From the NCBI GenBank assembly GCA_011525625.1, contig WYAX01000008.1:1-64000 (forward strand): a stretch of DNA of 64,000 bases, read 5' to 3'. The stretch's first letter is position 1. Every line of letters starts with the position of its first letter. Positions 27,461 through 35,330 of the stretch are shown here, piece by piece. The notes under the pieces are model-generated. The model was given only the letters and a program-made list of their open reading frames with translations, searched no databases and was not told the origin of the DNA. A program made the position numbers and the translations under genes. Source of the stretch: Nitrospira defluvii. Lineage in GTDB: Bacteria > Nitrospirota > Nitrospiria > Nitrospirales > Nitrospiraceae.

Positions 27461-27877
27461 ATGCTATTCATTTCGGCTCACGTGACGATTCCGGACGACG
27501 ACATCGAATTGACGGCCGTGCGCGCCCAGGGGGCGGGCGGGCAGCATGTCAATAAGGTGTCGTCGGCGATCCATCTTCGCTTCGATATCCGAGCCTCATC
27601 CCTTCCTTCTGCTTACAAGGAGCGTCTGCTGGCGTTGCGCGACCATCGTGTCTCCCGTGAGGGCGTCATCATCATCAAGGCGCAGGACTCACGGAGTCAG
27701 GAGCGCAATCGCGAGTTGGCTTTGGAGCGTCTGCGAGAGATGATTCAGCAGGCAATGGTTTCACGCCCGCCGCGGCGTCAGACCAAGCCGACGCAAGGGG
27801 CCAAGAAGCGGCGTGTGGAGGAAAAGACAAAACGGGGGCGGCTGAAGGCATTGCGGGGACGGCCCGACAACGAGTGA
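27461..27877 (+). CDS. arfB: Alternative ribosome-rescue factor B (peptidyl-tRNA hydrolase ArfB)
   Basis: A 138-aa RF-1-type hydrolase. It has the catalytic GGQ motif ([15 protein letters not shown], ~residue 27), but no codon-recognition domain. The C-terminal basic tail ([29 protein letters not shown]) is the part that in E. coli YaeJ enters the empty mRNA channel of stalled ribosomes. It releases peptides from ribosomes lacking a stop codon, as a backup to tmRNA. It is divergent from the sensor kinase and converges on the RRM gene, sharing a hairpin. Confidence 0.93.
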   Translation: MLFISAHVTIPDDDIELTAVRAQGAGGQHVNKVSSAIHLRFDIRASSLPSAYKERLLALRDHRVSREGVIIIKAQDSRSQERNRELALERLREMIQQAMVSRPPRRQTKPTQGAKKRRVEEKTKRGRLKALRGRPDNE

Positions 27878-27890
27878 TGCGACGGCGGTC

Positions 27891-27926
27891 AAAAAAGGAA
27901 GGGGCGCGTCTGATGACGCGCCCCTT
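27891..27926 (-). terminator. Intrinsic terminator of the RRM gene
   Basis: A 12-bp perfect stem, AAGGGGCGCGTC/GACGCGCCCCTT, with a TGAT loop. On the minus strand it is followed by CC and six Ts, so it terminates the RNA-binding-protein gene. The hairpin alone may also mark the end of arfB. Confidence 0.85.
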
Positions 27927-27953
27927 CAGCGCTCAAACGATGTTCGTTGTCGA

Positions 27954-28268
27954 TTAGAAGCGGGACCGTCCGCCTCGGTCACCGCCGCCGAAACGTCCAC
28001 CGCCGCCACCAGAACGGGACTCCTGCGGTTTCGCTTCATTGACGGTCAGTTGGCGTCCGCCCATGTCCGAACCGTTCAAGGCCGTGATGGCTGCCTTCGC
28101 CTCGTCCTCGGTCGACATTTCCACGAAGCCGAAGCCGCGTGATTGTCCGGTAAACTTGTCCGTGATCACGCGCGCCGATTCAACGGTGCCGTGAGCCGAA
28201 AACAAGTCGCTCAGTTGCGATTCAGTGGCAGCATACGGCAGTCCGCCGACATACAATTTAGTACCCAT
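27954..28268 (-). CDS. RRM-domain glycine-rich RNA-binding protein
   Basis: A 104-aa single-RRM protein. RNP2 (LYVGGLP) and RNP1 (RGFGFVEM) are intact, with the aromatic positions needed to stack on RNA bases. Residues ~82-104 are a Gly/Arg-rich tail (SGGGGGRFGGGDRGGRSRF). Such proteins in bacteria are usually cold- or stress-induced RNA chaperones. ATG 28268 has AAGGAGA upstream. A roughly 300-base region without genes lies 5', which may include a regulated leader. Confidence 0.93.
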   Translation of the reverse strand: MGTKLYVGGLPYAATESQLSDLFSAHGTVESARVITDKFTGQSRGFGFVEMSTEDEAKAAITALNGSDMGGRQLTVNEAKPQESRSGGGGGRFGGGDRGGRSRF

Positions 28269-28580
28269 AGGGGTCTCTCCTTTTGAAAAATGACATTGTC
28301 GGCGACACGAGAACAGAGGAATGAGGGGAATGAGCGGGCCGAAGGCGCAATCATTGAGGCGACTTGGGTCTGACTTCCGATCAACTGCTCGCTAACAAAC
28401 AATATCGGTGATGGGCCGTTTAGTGATGTGACCTTATGTGGCCCGTCATAAGCTCACAGGTCATCCTACCAGATGTTCAATGCGATTGCTAGAGCCGTGA
28501 CAAAAGGTGGTTTCGTTATTCGGTGTCAAGTCTGGTCGTGCGGTGCATGAGTGGCACGGGCAACATCGGATGCGGCCGGA
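28269..28580. other. Upstream region of the RRM gene
   Basis: About 310 bases with no open frame of note between the desaturase stop and the RRM start. On the minus strand the section 28380-28460 is AT-richer (GATATTGTTTGTTAGC) and is the likely promoter area, leaving a leader of about 100 bases. Whether it is temperature-responsive cannot be read from sequence. Confidence 0.4.
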
Positions 28581-29450
28581 TCAATTACCCGAGGAGGCCG
28601 TCCGGAGTGATGAGGCCAATCCCAATTTTGACAGGGTGTAGATAAGCCACTTCGACGGATCGAAGTTGTACCAGAGCGGGCCGTTGCGGTAATCGCTCGG
28701 GTACGTGTGGTGGTAGTTGTGATAACCCTCGCCGAACGTGAGCAGGGAGACGAGCCAGGAGTTGCGGCTCGAATCGGCTGTCCCATACGGTTGATCGCCC
28801 CAGATGTGACAGACGGAATTGATGCAGAATGTGGAATTCAGCACGGCAAAGGTACGCCCGACCCCTGCCAGCATGAATCCGCCGATCCCTCCCTGCCAGC
28901 CGTTATGGAGAAAACCGACGACAAAGGGCAGTGCCAGGCCGATCAGGACGATGGTTGCGTAGTTCCGGTGTTGCCACATGGCGACTGGGTCCTGCATTAC
29001 GCGAGAACCGAAGCGCTCGTCATTGCAAGGAACAGGGTTCAGCAACCATCCGCAGTGGCTATACCAGAATCCTCGTTTGGCGTTGTAGGGATCTTGCGGG
29101 TCGTCGCAATGGGCGTGATGGCGTAAGTGATCGGCGGTCCATTTGGCGCCGGAGTTCTGCAAGGCCCATCCACCGGCGATCAAGAGGCAGGCTTTAACCC
29201 AGTCTGGACATTCGAAACTACGATGAGTCAACAGCCGGTGGTACCCGACTGTGATCCCGAGTCCGGTGACCACATAGAGCACGGCGAACATGGTCCAATC
29301 CAGCCACGAATAGCCGTACAGCAGTCCGTAACCCGGGACGGCAATGACGGAACCGGCTACGACCGACCAGAAGAGCAGGTAGGTCCAGAATTTATGATGA
29401 ACCCGGTGGACAATGTGGGCTGGAATGGGGTTCGGGGACGCCTGTTGCAT
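28581..29450 (-). CDS. Acyl-lipid / acyl-CoA delta-9-type desaturase
   Basis: A 289-aa integral membrane di-iron desaturase. The three histidine boxes are HRLLTH (~residue 71), HLRHHAH (~residue 108) and HNYHH (~residue 243), plus a conserved His in the C-terminal half (HIWGDQPYG). About four hydrophobic segments fit two membrane hairpins. It introduces a cis double bond in saturated acyl chains and adjusts membrane fluidity. It lies upstream of the RRM gene on the same strand, but with about 310 bases between, so separate transcription is likely. The ATG at 29450 has only a weak ribosome-binding site. Confidence 0.9.
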   Translation of the reverse strand: MQQASPNPIPAHIVHRVHHKFWTYLLFWSVVAGSVIAVPGYGLLYGYSWLDWTMFAVLYVVTGLGITVGYHRLLTHRSFECPDWVKACLLIAGGWALQNSGAKWTADHLRHHAHCDDPQDPYNAKRGFWYSHCGWLLNPVPCNDERFGSRVMQDPVAMWQHRNYATIVLIGLALPFVVGFLHNGWQGGIGGFMLAGVGRTFAVLNSTFCINSVCHIWGDQPYGTADSSRNSWLVSLLTFGEGYHNYHHTYPSDYRNGPLWYNFDPSKWLIYTLSKLGLASSLRTASSGN

Positions 29451-29688
29451 CCCGTTACAATAGATAAGCAGGCGGGATTTCGCAAGAGGTCCACCTGGAC
29501 TGGAGCTTCATGATGGGTGTGAGGGGGCGCGTCAGTCGTGGGTGTGGTGTGGTGCCCCTGCATTCGTCAACCGTTCGTGCCGGGAGACGTTGAGTGGAGC
29601 AGAGGGAACAACGGCACCTGGCGTCACGACCGGGCCGGTCGCGGCAAGTGATGGTTGTCACCCAGTATCGAAGGGAGTGTGTAGGCGA

Positions 29689-30042
29689 ATGGAATGCGAG
29701 AAACAAGGAACATGCAGGTTGGTGGTGCTCGTGTGCAGCGTCGTGCTTGGGATCGTGGGGACATGCGGGGTCGCCTGGTCGGCCGGCGATGCGGCTGTCC
29801 CGTCTGTACAAGATGCGCCGTCGGTATCCTCCGCGCCATCCGATGCAAACGGGGCGAAAGTTGAAGGCCGGAGGCGGGGTGGTCGTCCGGGGCGGAAAGC
29901 CTGCGCCGAGGATGTGAAGCGACTGTGTGCTAACGTCAAGCCGGGAGAGGGGAGAATCGCCCAGTGCTTGAGGGCCCATACGCAGGATCTGTCCCCCGCG
30001 TGCGCAGAAAGCGTGCAACAACGAAGCAAGCGCCGGCCATAG
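29689..30042 (+). CDS. Exported protein with one cysteine-rich repeat (GLG1-like)
   Basis: A 117-aa protein with a signal peptide (VVLVCSVVLGIVGTCGVAWSAG). After a low-complexity linker, residues ~72-110 match the cysteine-rich repeat known from the eukaryotic Golgi protein GLG1 and many bacterial periplasmic proteins: CAEDVKRLCANVKPGEGRIAQCLRAH, then LSPAC. Four cysteines could form two disulfides. The function in bacteria is unknown. A second protein with the same kind of repeat is encoded at 56001-56606. Confidence 0.75.
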   Translation: MECEKQGTCRLVVLVCSVVLGIVGTCGVAWSAGDAAVPSVQDAPSVSSAPSDANGAKVEGRRRGGRPGRKACAEDVKRLCANVKPGEGRIAQCLRAHTQDLSPACAESVQQRSKRRP

Positions 30043-30206
30043 GCGTGTGGACGTGTCGAGGCGCGGATTGGTCACGTAGACGATCCGTGTCTGCGTGACC
30101 GTCTCACGGTTCGTGTGTCCCATGGCCGTCGGTCGATTTCGTCAATTTATTTTCGGAACCCCGTCCCGTGCGATAGAGTGACCGCTGGACATACGGGAGG
30201 GTACGT

Positions 30207-30587
30207 ATGAGTGGCACTACGGGGCAGGAACAGTTCTCCGTCGACTTGCGTCAGCATCCCAGATTGCGCGTGCCGGCGCCATTTGTCTGCTCGTTGTCGC
30301 GCTTGGGCCTGGCCAAATGGCTCGGTCGCGGCGGCGATGGTATCGGTGTGGTGTTTGACGTGTCGATGAGGGGTGCCAAGGTCATGAGCGAGGCGGGGAT
30401 TCAGCGGGGGGATAGGCTCTCGGTCAGTCTGTCCCTGCCGAATCAAGTGTCGCCGATGACGGTTGAGGAAGCTACCGTGCGGTGGGAGCGGGAGCAGGTG
30501 TACGGATTGGAGTTCGTCAATCTGTCGTCGGTGGCCGAGATGCGGCTGCGGAAGTTTATCACGCTCGCAACGAAGCCCACCTCCTAG
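30207..30587 (+). CDS. PilZ-domain protein (first of three)
   Basis: A 126-aa single-domain PilZ protein. Both parts of the c-di-GMP-binding signature are present: RxxxR in RQHPRLRV (~residue 15) and DxSxxG in DVSMRGAKV (~residue 50). The C-terminal part (VRWEREQVYGLEFVNLS) completes the barrel. It probably binds cyclic di-GMP. It starts with ATG 30207 after GGGAGGGTACGT. It heads a co-directional run with an LpxL-like acyltransferase, two more PilZ proteins and the Mla genes. Confidence 0.9.
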   Translation: MSGTTGQEQFSVDLRQHPRLRVPAPFVCSLSRLGLAKWLGRGGDGIGVVFDVSMRGAKVMSEAGIQRGDRLSVSLSLPNQVSPMTVEEATVRWEREQVYGLEFVNLSSVAEMRLRKFITLATKPTS

Positions 30588-30744
30588 CGCCACTGCGTGG
30601 CTGCCGTCTCTGATCACGCGCGTACCGGTGGGCTTGGTTGGAGCGGCTCCTCGTTCAATCGCGTTCACCGTGTCCCCGTCTCACAGCCTCCTTCGAGATT
30701 GCGCTCGCCGCGCCGTTTCCCTACAATGGCCTCCCCATTCGGCC

Positions 30745-31683
30745 ATGTCTAGGACACTGACCCCACATACTCGGCGCCAGCCGCGCAGTCCCTACCACCC
30801 CATGTATTGGCCTACCTGGGTCGGCATTGCTCTGTTTCGTCTGCTGTCCTGGCTTCCCTATCGGTCACAACTGGCGTTCGGACGGCAGTGCGGCCGGCTG
30901 CTGCACGGTCTGCTCACCAAGCGACGGGAGATCGTGCGGGTCAACCTGAAACTCTGTTTCCCCGGACAGACGCAGGATGAACGGAACGCGGTGGCGTTGC
31001 ATTGTTTCGAGTCCATGGGAATGGGAGTATTGGAAATTGCAATGGCCTGGTGGGCAAAGGACCCTCGGGAGCATTGCGAATGTACGATCAAAGGGTTGGA
31101 CCATCTCCGGGAGGCGCTCCAGGCCGGGCGAGGTGTTTTGCTCTGCGGGGCACATTTACATTCGGCCGAACTGGCCGGCCGGTTTATGGCCTTGGAGCAG
31201 CCGGTCGCCATCGTGTATCGACCCCAAAACGATATCGTGGCGGACATGATCGCCAATCGCTGCCGGAGCCGGTACTATTCAGACCTGATTCAACACCGTG
31301 ATATGCGGGGCATCCTCCGCGCGTTGGCGAGAAATCAGGTGGTCTGGTACGCCCCGGACATCGACGCGGGTACCAAGCGCAGTGTCTTTGCGCCATTCTT
31401 CGGGGTGCCGGCCGCATCATTGACTGCCACCTCCAGACTGGCCAAGGTCAGTGGCGCGGCGGTGGTTCCCTGTTTCTACTATCGACGAGCCGATGGGTCC
31501 GGGTATGACATCGAAGTCGGGCAGGCCCTCAATCAGTTTCCGTCAGGAGAAATGATCGAGGATGCCACACGGATCAATCGCTTGATCGAAGACGCCGTTC
31601 GTCGGGTGCCGGAGCAATATTTCTGGCAACATCGCCGCTTCAAGAGTCGTCCTCCCGGTGAACCGCCGCTCTACAGGCGGTAG
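30745..31683 (+). CDS. LpxL/HtrB-family lysophospholipid acyltransferase
   Basis: About 312 aa. One N-terminal membrane anchor (YWPTWVGIALFRLLSWLP) and the lipid A acyltransferase pattern: VRVNLKLCFPG, GRGVLLCGAHLHSAELAG with the catalytic H-x4-E, VYRPQND, PDIDAG and FFGVPAAS. It likely adds a secondary acyl chain to lipid A or a related lipid at the inner membrane. The usual HFGNWE-type active site reads HLHSAE, a variant. The start is uncertain: ATG 30745 or the internal ATG at about 30802. It lies between two PilZ genes, suggesting c-di-GMP-linked lipid modification. Confidence 0.85.
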   Translation: MSRTLTPHTRRQPRSPYHPMYWPTWVGIALFRLLSWLPYRSQLAFGRQCGRLLHGLLTKRREIVRVNLKLCFPGQTQDERNAVALHCFESMGMGVLEIAMAWWAKDPREHCECTIKGLDHLREALQAGRGVLLCGAHLHSAELAGRFMALEQPVAIVYRPQNDIVADMIANRCRSRYYSDLIQHRDMRGILRALARNQVVWYAPDIDAGTKRSVFAPFFGVPAASLTATSRLAKVSGAAVVPCFYYRRADGSGYDIEVGQALNQFPSGEMIEDATRINRLIEDAVRRVPEQYFWQHRRFKSRPPGEPPLYRR

Positions 31684-31827
31684 GGAGTGCCGCAGAGCCC
31701 GACTGAGCTGCAGCGAGGCTCACCGGCGAGACGCCGGTGGATTCTCGCGAAGTACTCGGCGACGGCTCCCTTCTGCGATATACTGACCCTGCTGCGTCAT
31801 ACAGGCGTTCGCATCATCCGTTCCGTT

Positions 31828-32208
31828 ATGGATCAATTCAGCAAGCGTCCCCCCGCTCAAAAGGAGCTGCGTCAGCATCAACGGCGTCTCGCGCCGCCCG
31901 GGTGTCTGCTGTCCTTCGCACCGTTTGCCCCGACCGTCAGTTTTAACGGCGACGTAGAAGGGGAGGGCATGATTCTTAATCTCTCGCCAGGTGGCTGCAA
32001 AATCAGCAGCGACGTGGGCGTGAAGGTGGGGGATGCGATGTCACTCATTCTCCTGTTGCCTGGAGAGTCGTCTCCCACGTCGGTGGATCTGGCGTTGGTG
32101 CGTTGGGGCGGTGAGGCCTGTTTCGGTGTGGAGTTCGTCTCCATGGGAACGGTCGAGCAGGCTCGCTTACGGCAGTTCGTGGCAGTCGCTCCAGTCGGGG
32201 GCTCCTAG
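31828..32208 (+). CDS. PilZ-domain protein (second of three)
   Basis: A 126-aa protein. RxxxR is present in RQHQRRLAPP (~residue 16) and NxSxxG in NLSPGGCKI (~residue 53), so c-di-GMP binding is expected. The middle region (FNGDVEGEG) differs from the other two copies, so this is not a recent duplicate. The ATG at 31828 is preferred over the longer frame from 31687. Only 34 bases separate it from the third PilZ gene. Confidence 0.85.
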   Translation: MDQFSKRPPAQKELRQHQRRLAPPGCLLSFAPFAPTVSFNGDVEGEGMILNLSPGGCKISSDVGVKVGDAMSLILLLPGESSPTSVDLALVRWGGEACFGVEFVSMGTVEQARLRQFVAVAPVGGS

Positions 32209-32242
32209 GCCACAGGAGTCGGCAGTGAGAGGGGAGGGGTAC

Positions 32243-32575
32243 GTGGAACAGACGAACACGCTGCGCAAGTCTCGTCGGGTCGCTACCGATTGTCGCCTGG
32301 AGTTTCTCGGAGAGGATGAGGTCGACGGGGATGCGGAAATGCTCGATGTCTCTTCCACCGGATGTATGGCACGATCGGAGCGGACCATGCCTCCGGGTTT
32401 TCGCATGCGGGTCTCCCTGTTCCTCGCGGACGGTCTGGACTGGCCGGTCCGTGTGGACGAGGCGGTGGTCCGATGGGCGCGGGGAGGCGAGTTCGGAATC
32501 GAGTTTCTGGTCATGCGACCTCCGCAACTCCAGCGTATTCAGCAGTTTGTCATCAAGCATCGGCCGGTCTCGTAG
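32243..32575 (+). CDS. PilZ-domain protein (third of three)
   Basis: A 110-aa protein starting at GTG 32243 with GGGGAGGGG just upstream. RxxxR in RKSRRVATD (~residue 8) and DxSxxG in DVSSTGCMA (~residue 38) are intact. It is followed by an alternating strand pattern and ends in a helix (PPQLQRIQQFVIKH) as in the other copies. It is in the same run as the acyltransferase and Mla genes; 213 bases separate it from mlaE, so a separate promoter there is possible. Confidence 0.85.
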   Translation: MEQTNTLRKSRRVATDCRLEFLGEDEVDGDAEMLDVSSTGCMARSERTMPPGFRMRVSLFLADGLDWPVRVDEAVVRWARGGEFGIEFLVMRPPQLQRIQQFVIKHRPVS

Positions 32576-32788
32576 TCTTTCACTGAGCCGTTCGGCATCC
32601 TCCTTCCTTGTACCGAGAAGGTCCGGCTCAGGTCCTCGCTCCCATATCTCATCTCTCCGCCTCATGACGCCTGCCGGGGCCGGCCTCGTTGCTTTACGGG
32701 TAATGCTTCCCTACAATTTCGCCGTGACGCAAGGTGCGGAAGCAACGGCTTGGTGCATGCTGCCGCGTGGGGAGGCGCCGCACATCCG

Positions 32789-33568
32789 ATGATCGAGTGG
32801 GTAGGACGGAAGACCGTCGCCGGATATGCCTACCTGGCGGCGTTGGCCACACTTTTCATACAAGCGGTGTTGGATCTGATATCCCCGGCGCGACAGGGGC
32901 GGCGGGAAACGTTGCGAGTGTTGATCCGTCAAATTCTCTTCACGGGTGTCGACGCGCTGCCCGTCACCAGCGTCATTGCGCTCTTGCTCGGCATCATCAT
33001 TGTGACGCAGGCCGGGACGCAGCTTCCCAAGCTCGGGGCCGGCGGACTGGTGGGCAGCATCATCGTGGTCACGGTGATTCGGGAGCTCGGTCCCCTGATC
33101 ACCGCCTTCATCGTCGTGGGGCGATCGGGCACGGCCATCGCGACCGAACTGGGCAACATGTCGGTGACGCGGGAAGTGGTCGCGCTCCGACTCATGGGAA
33201 TTCCCATCAGCCAATTTGTCATTATGCCTCGTATGGTCGGCATGGTGCTCTCGATGTTGTGCCTGACCTTCTACTTTGACGTGGTGGCGGTGTTCGGCGG
33301 GTACCTGGTCGCCGATGCGCAACTGACCATTCCTTTTTCCGCATTTGTCGACAGTGTCACTCGGGCGTTGTCGACCACCGACCTGCTCATGACGGCGATC
33401 AAGGGACTCGGGTTCGGATCGGCCGTCGCGGCGGTCTGTTGTTACCATGGCCTGGCGGTGCGGTCTTCCTATACGGAAGTGCCGCAACAGACGACCCGAG
33501 CAGTAATCAATTCGTTCGTGCTGTGTCTGCTGGTGGATGTCGTCGTGACGGTGCCGCTCTACTTATGA
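32789..33568 (+). CDS. mlaE: MlaE-type ABC transporter permease
   Basis: A 259-aa membrane protein with about five helices. The conserved MlaE core is visible (VTSVIALLLGIIIVTQAGTQLPKLGA, then VIRELGPLITAFIVVGRSGTAIATELGNMSVTREV and ALRLMGI), including the E-x-x-x-M region that contacts the ATPase. It forms the membrane core of the MlaFED phospholipid transporter. The start is ATG 32789 or GTG 32750. Its stop overlaps the mlaF start by four bases. Confidence 0.93.
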   Translation: MIEWVGRKTVAGYAYLAALATLFIQAVLDLISPARQGRRETLRVLIRQILFTGVDALPVTSVIALLLGIIIVTQAGTQLPKLGAGGLVGSIIVVTVIRELGPLITAFIVVGRSGTAIATELGNMSVTREVVALRLMGIPISQFVIMPRMVGMVLSMLCLTFYFDVVAVFGGYLVADAQLTIPFSAFVDSVTRALSTTDLLMTAIKGLGFGSAVAAVCCYHGLAVRSSYTEVPQQTTRAVINSFVLCLLVDVVVTVPLYL

Positions 33569-34296
33569 GCGAAACAGCGATCAGCTTTGTGCAGGTTCGA
33601 GCGCCTCTCGCCGGGAGCACGTCCTGCTTGCATCTGGACCTTCGCATCGCGGCGGGACAGTTCGTTGCGCTGGTCGGGCCGAGCCGCTCGGGGAAAAGCC
33701 TGGCCATCGAGTTGGCGGCAGGGCTGTTGCCGCCGCAATCCGGGAAGGTGATGGTCTTAGGACAGGATTGGAGTGCTCTTGAGGAAGCAGGCGACGGCTC
33801 GATGCGACTCCGGGTGGGGACCGTGCTGCAACAGCCGGGGTTGCTGAGCAACATGACCCTCTTCAACAACGTGCTCCTCCCGCTGCGGTATCATCGCGGG
33901 GCGATGCCGGATCCTCAGCGAGAGCAGGCGGCGATGGCGCAGTTGGAACGATTGGGATTGGCCTCGTTACGGGACCGCTTTCCCGCGGAGCTCAATCACG
34001 GGGAGATTCGCCGAGGCGCCATTGCGCGGTCGTTGATGTTAGAGCCGGACGTCCTGCTGTTGGACGATCCCGTGGCAGGCTTGGATGCGGACATGGTGTT
34101 GGTCCTGAAACAGTATGTCGACGCGCGACGGCAGCAGCAGCCCTTGACGGTGGTGGCGGCGTTGCGTTCGTTTTCGCCTTTCATCGAAGGCGCGGATCGA
34201 CTGATCGTCTTGCAGGACGGGCGGGTGGAGGCCGACGGCAGTGTGGAGTCGGTGGGCCGGACGGTCCCTCCTGCGTTACGACGATATGCGGGGTAG
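33565..34296 (+). CDS. mlaF: MlaF-like ABC ATPase with degenerate catalytic motifs
   Basis: A 243-aa ABC ATPase. Walker A is intact (GPSRSGKS) and the Q-loop glutamine is present (VLQQPGLLSN). The signature motif reads LNHGE instead of LSGGQ. Walker B reads LLLDDPVAGLD, so the catalytic Glu is Asp. The H-loop position reads VAALRSFSPF with no histidine. These changes predict very weak or no ATP hydrolysis by this subunit, unusual for a transporter with an otherwise normal MlaE and MlaD. It overlaps mlaE by four bases. Confidence 0.88.
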   Translation: MSETAISFVQVRAPLAGSTSCLHLDLRIAAGQFVALVGPSRSGKSLAIELAAGLLPPQSGKVMVLGQDWSALEEAGDGSMRLRVGTVLQQPGLLSNMTLFNNVLLPLRYHRGAMPDPQREQAAMAQLERLGLASLRDRFPAELNHGEIRRGAIARSLMLEPDVLLLDDPVAGLDADMVLVLKQYVDARRQQQPLTVVAALRSFSPFIEGADRLIVLQDGRVEADGSVESVGRTVPPALRRYAG

Positions 34297-34340
34297 GCGG
34301 CTTCGGATCACGTTGTGGTCGCCGGGTCAAAGAGGAGCGC

Positions 34341-35330
34341 ATGCATTATTCACATCGGCTGTCGAGCGGGCGACTGGCACAGATTGTCGGGACCTTTGTG
34401 GTGATCCCCCTGCTGATCCTGGCCGGGGCGGGGTTTTGGATGTCGCGGGCTGAACATCTCTTTGAGCCGAAGTATTCGCTCAAGGCCAGTCTCAGCAAAT
34501 CCTATGGTCTGGAGCCTGGAGCGCCGGTGGTGGTCTCGGGCATTTCGATCGGGCGGGTCAAGCGGGTGGATTTGAACGATCGCGGAACCGTCGATGTGAT
34601 GCTGCAGGTGTTGACGCGATACCAGAATATGGTGAAGGACAATTCGGAATTACGGATCACGAAGAGCGGTGTCGTGGTAGGGCAGACGCAAGTCGACATC
34701 GGAATGGGAACGGCCGGTAGCCCGGCGTTATCCGATGGCGCGACGATTCGAGCGGTGGAACCGAGGGACATCGGCGATCTGCTCAACGAGGTCGAGCCGG
34801 TGTTGATGGCGGTCAAGCAGACGTTGCTTCGGGTGGAAACGATCACGCAGGATGTGCAGGGCGGGCTCAAAGCCGGCGGGAAGGCCCTTGAGCAGGTGGC
34901 CGCGGCGACGCAGGATTTGCCCTCGGTGGTGGCATCGGTTCAGCGGACGATTGCCTCGGTCGAGCAAACGGCGACCGCACTGCCGACCATGACCGGCTCA
35001 ATCACGCGAACCTTGAGCGTGGTGGATCGAGTGACCGCGGACGTGCAGCAGGCCACCGGCCGTCTACCGGCTATCTTGAATAGTGCCGAATCCACCCTGG
35101 CAAGCGTGAAGCGCCTCTCGGATTCCGTGGATGAGGTGAGCCAGGAATTAATCCCTGTCATTCGGACGGCCGAAGGCACCTTGACCGATGTCTCGACTCT
35201 GGTACGAGGCGCGAAGCAGACGTTTCCCTTCAACCGGTTTGCGCAGAACGCCGGGCCGCCACCGAAGGACTCGCCGATGCGGTCCCAGCCGGGAACTCAG
35301 AGCTTGAGAGGAGATCAACTGCGTCGATGA
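34341..35330 (+). CDS. mlaD: MlaD-family MCE-domain phospholipid-binding protein
   Basis: A 329-aa protein with one N-terminal membrane anchor (IVGTFVVIPLLILAGAGFWM), an MCE domain (~residues 45-125; SYGLEPGAPVVVSGISIGRVKRVDL, LRITKSGVVVGQTQVDI) and a long helical, coiled-coil-like C-terminal region (~145-300). It forms the periplasmic ring above MlaE. It begins 44 bases after mlaF, and its stop overlaps the next gene's ATG by four bases. Confidence 0.92.
   Translation: MHYSHRLSSGRLAQIVGTFVVIPLLILAGAGFWMSRAEHLFEPKYSLKASLSKSYGLEPGAPVVVSGISIGRVKRVDLNDRGTVDVMLQVLTRYQNMVKDNSELRITKSGVVVGQTQVDIGMGTAGSPALSDGATIRAVEPRDIGDLLNEVEPVLMAVKQTLLRVETITQDVQGGLKAGGKALEQVAAATQDLPSVVASVQRTIASVEQTATALPTMTGSITRTLSVVDRVTADVQQATGRLPAILNSAESTLASVKRLSDSVDEVSQELIPVIRTAEGTLTDVSTLVRGAKQTFPFNRFAQNAGPPPKDSPMRSQPGTQSLRGDQLRR

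Noticed and set aside
28551-28570. TGGCACGGGCAACAT considered as a sigma-54 promoter
   Set aside because: No GC doublet of the -12 element at the right distance, and it lies after the desaturase gene end.
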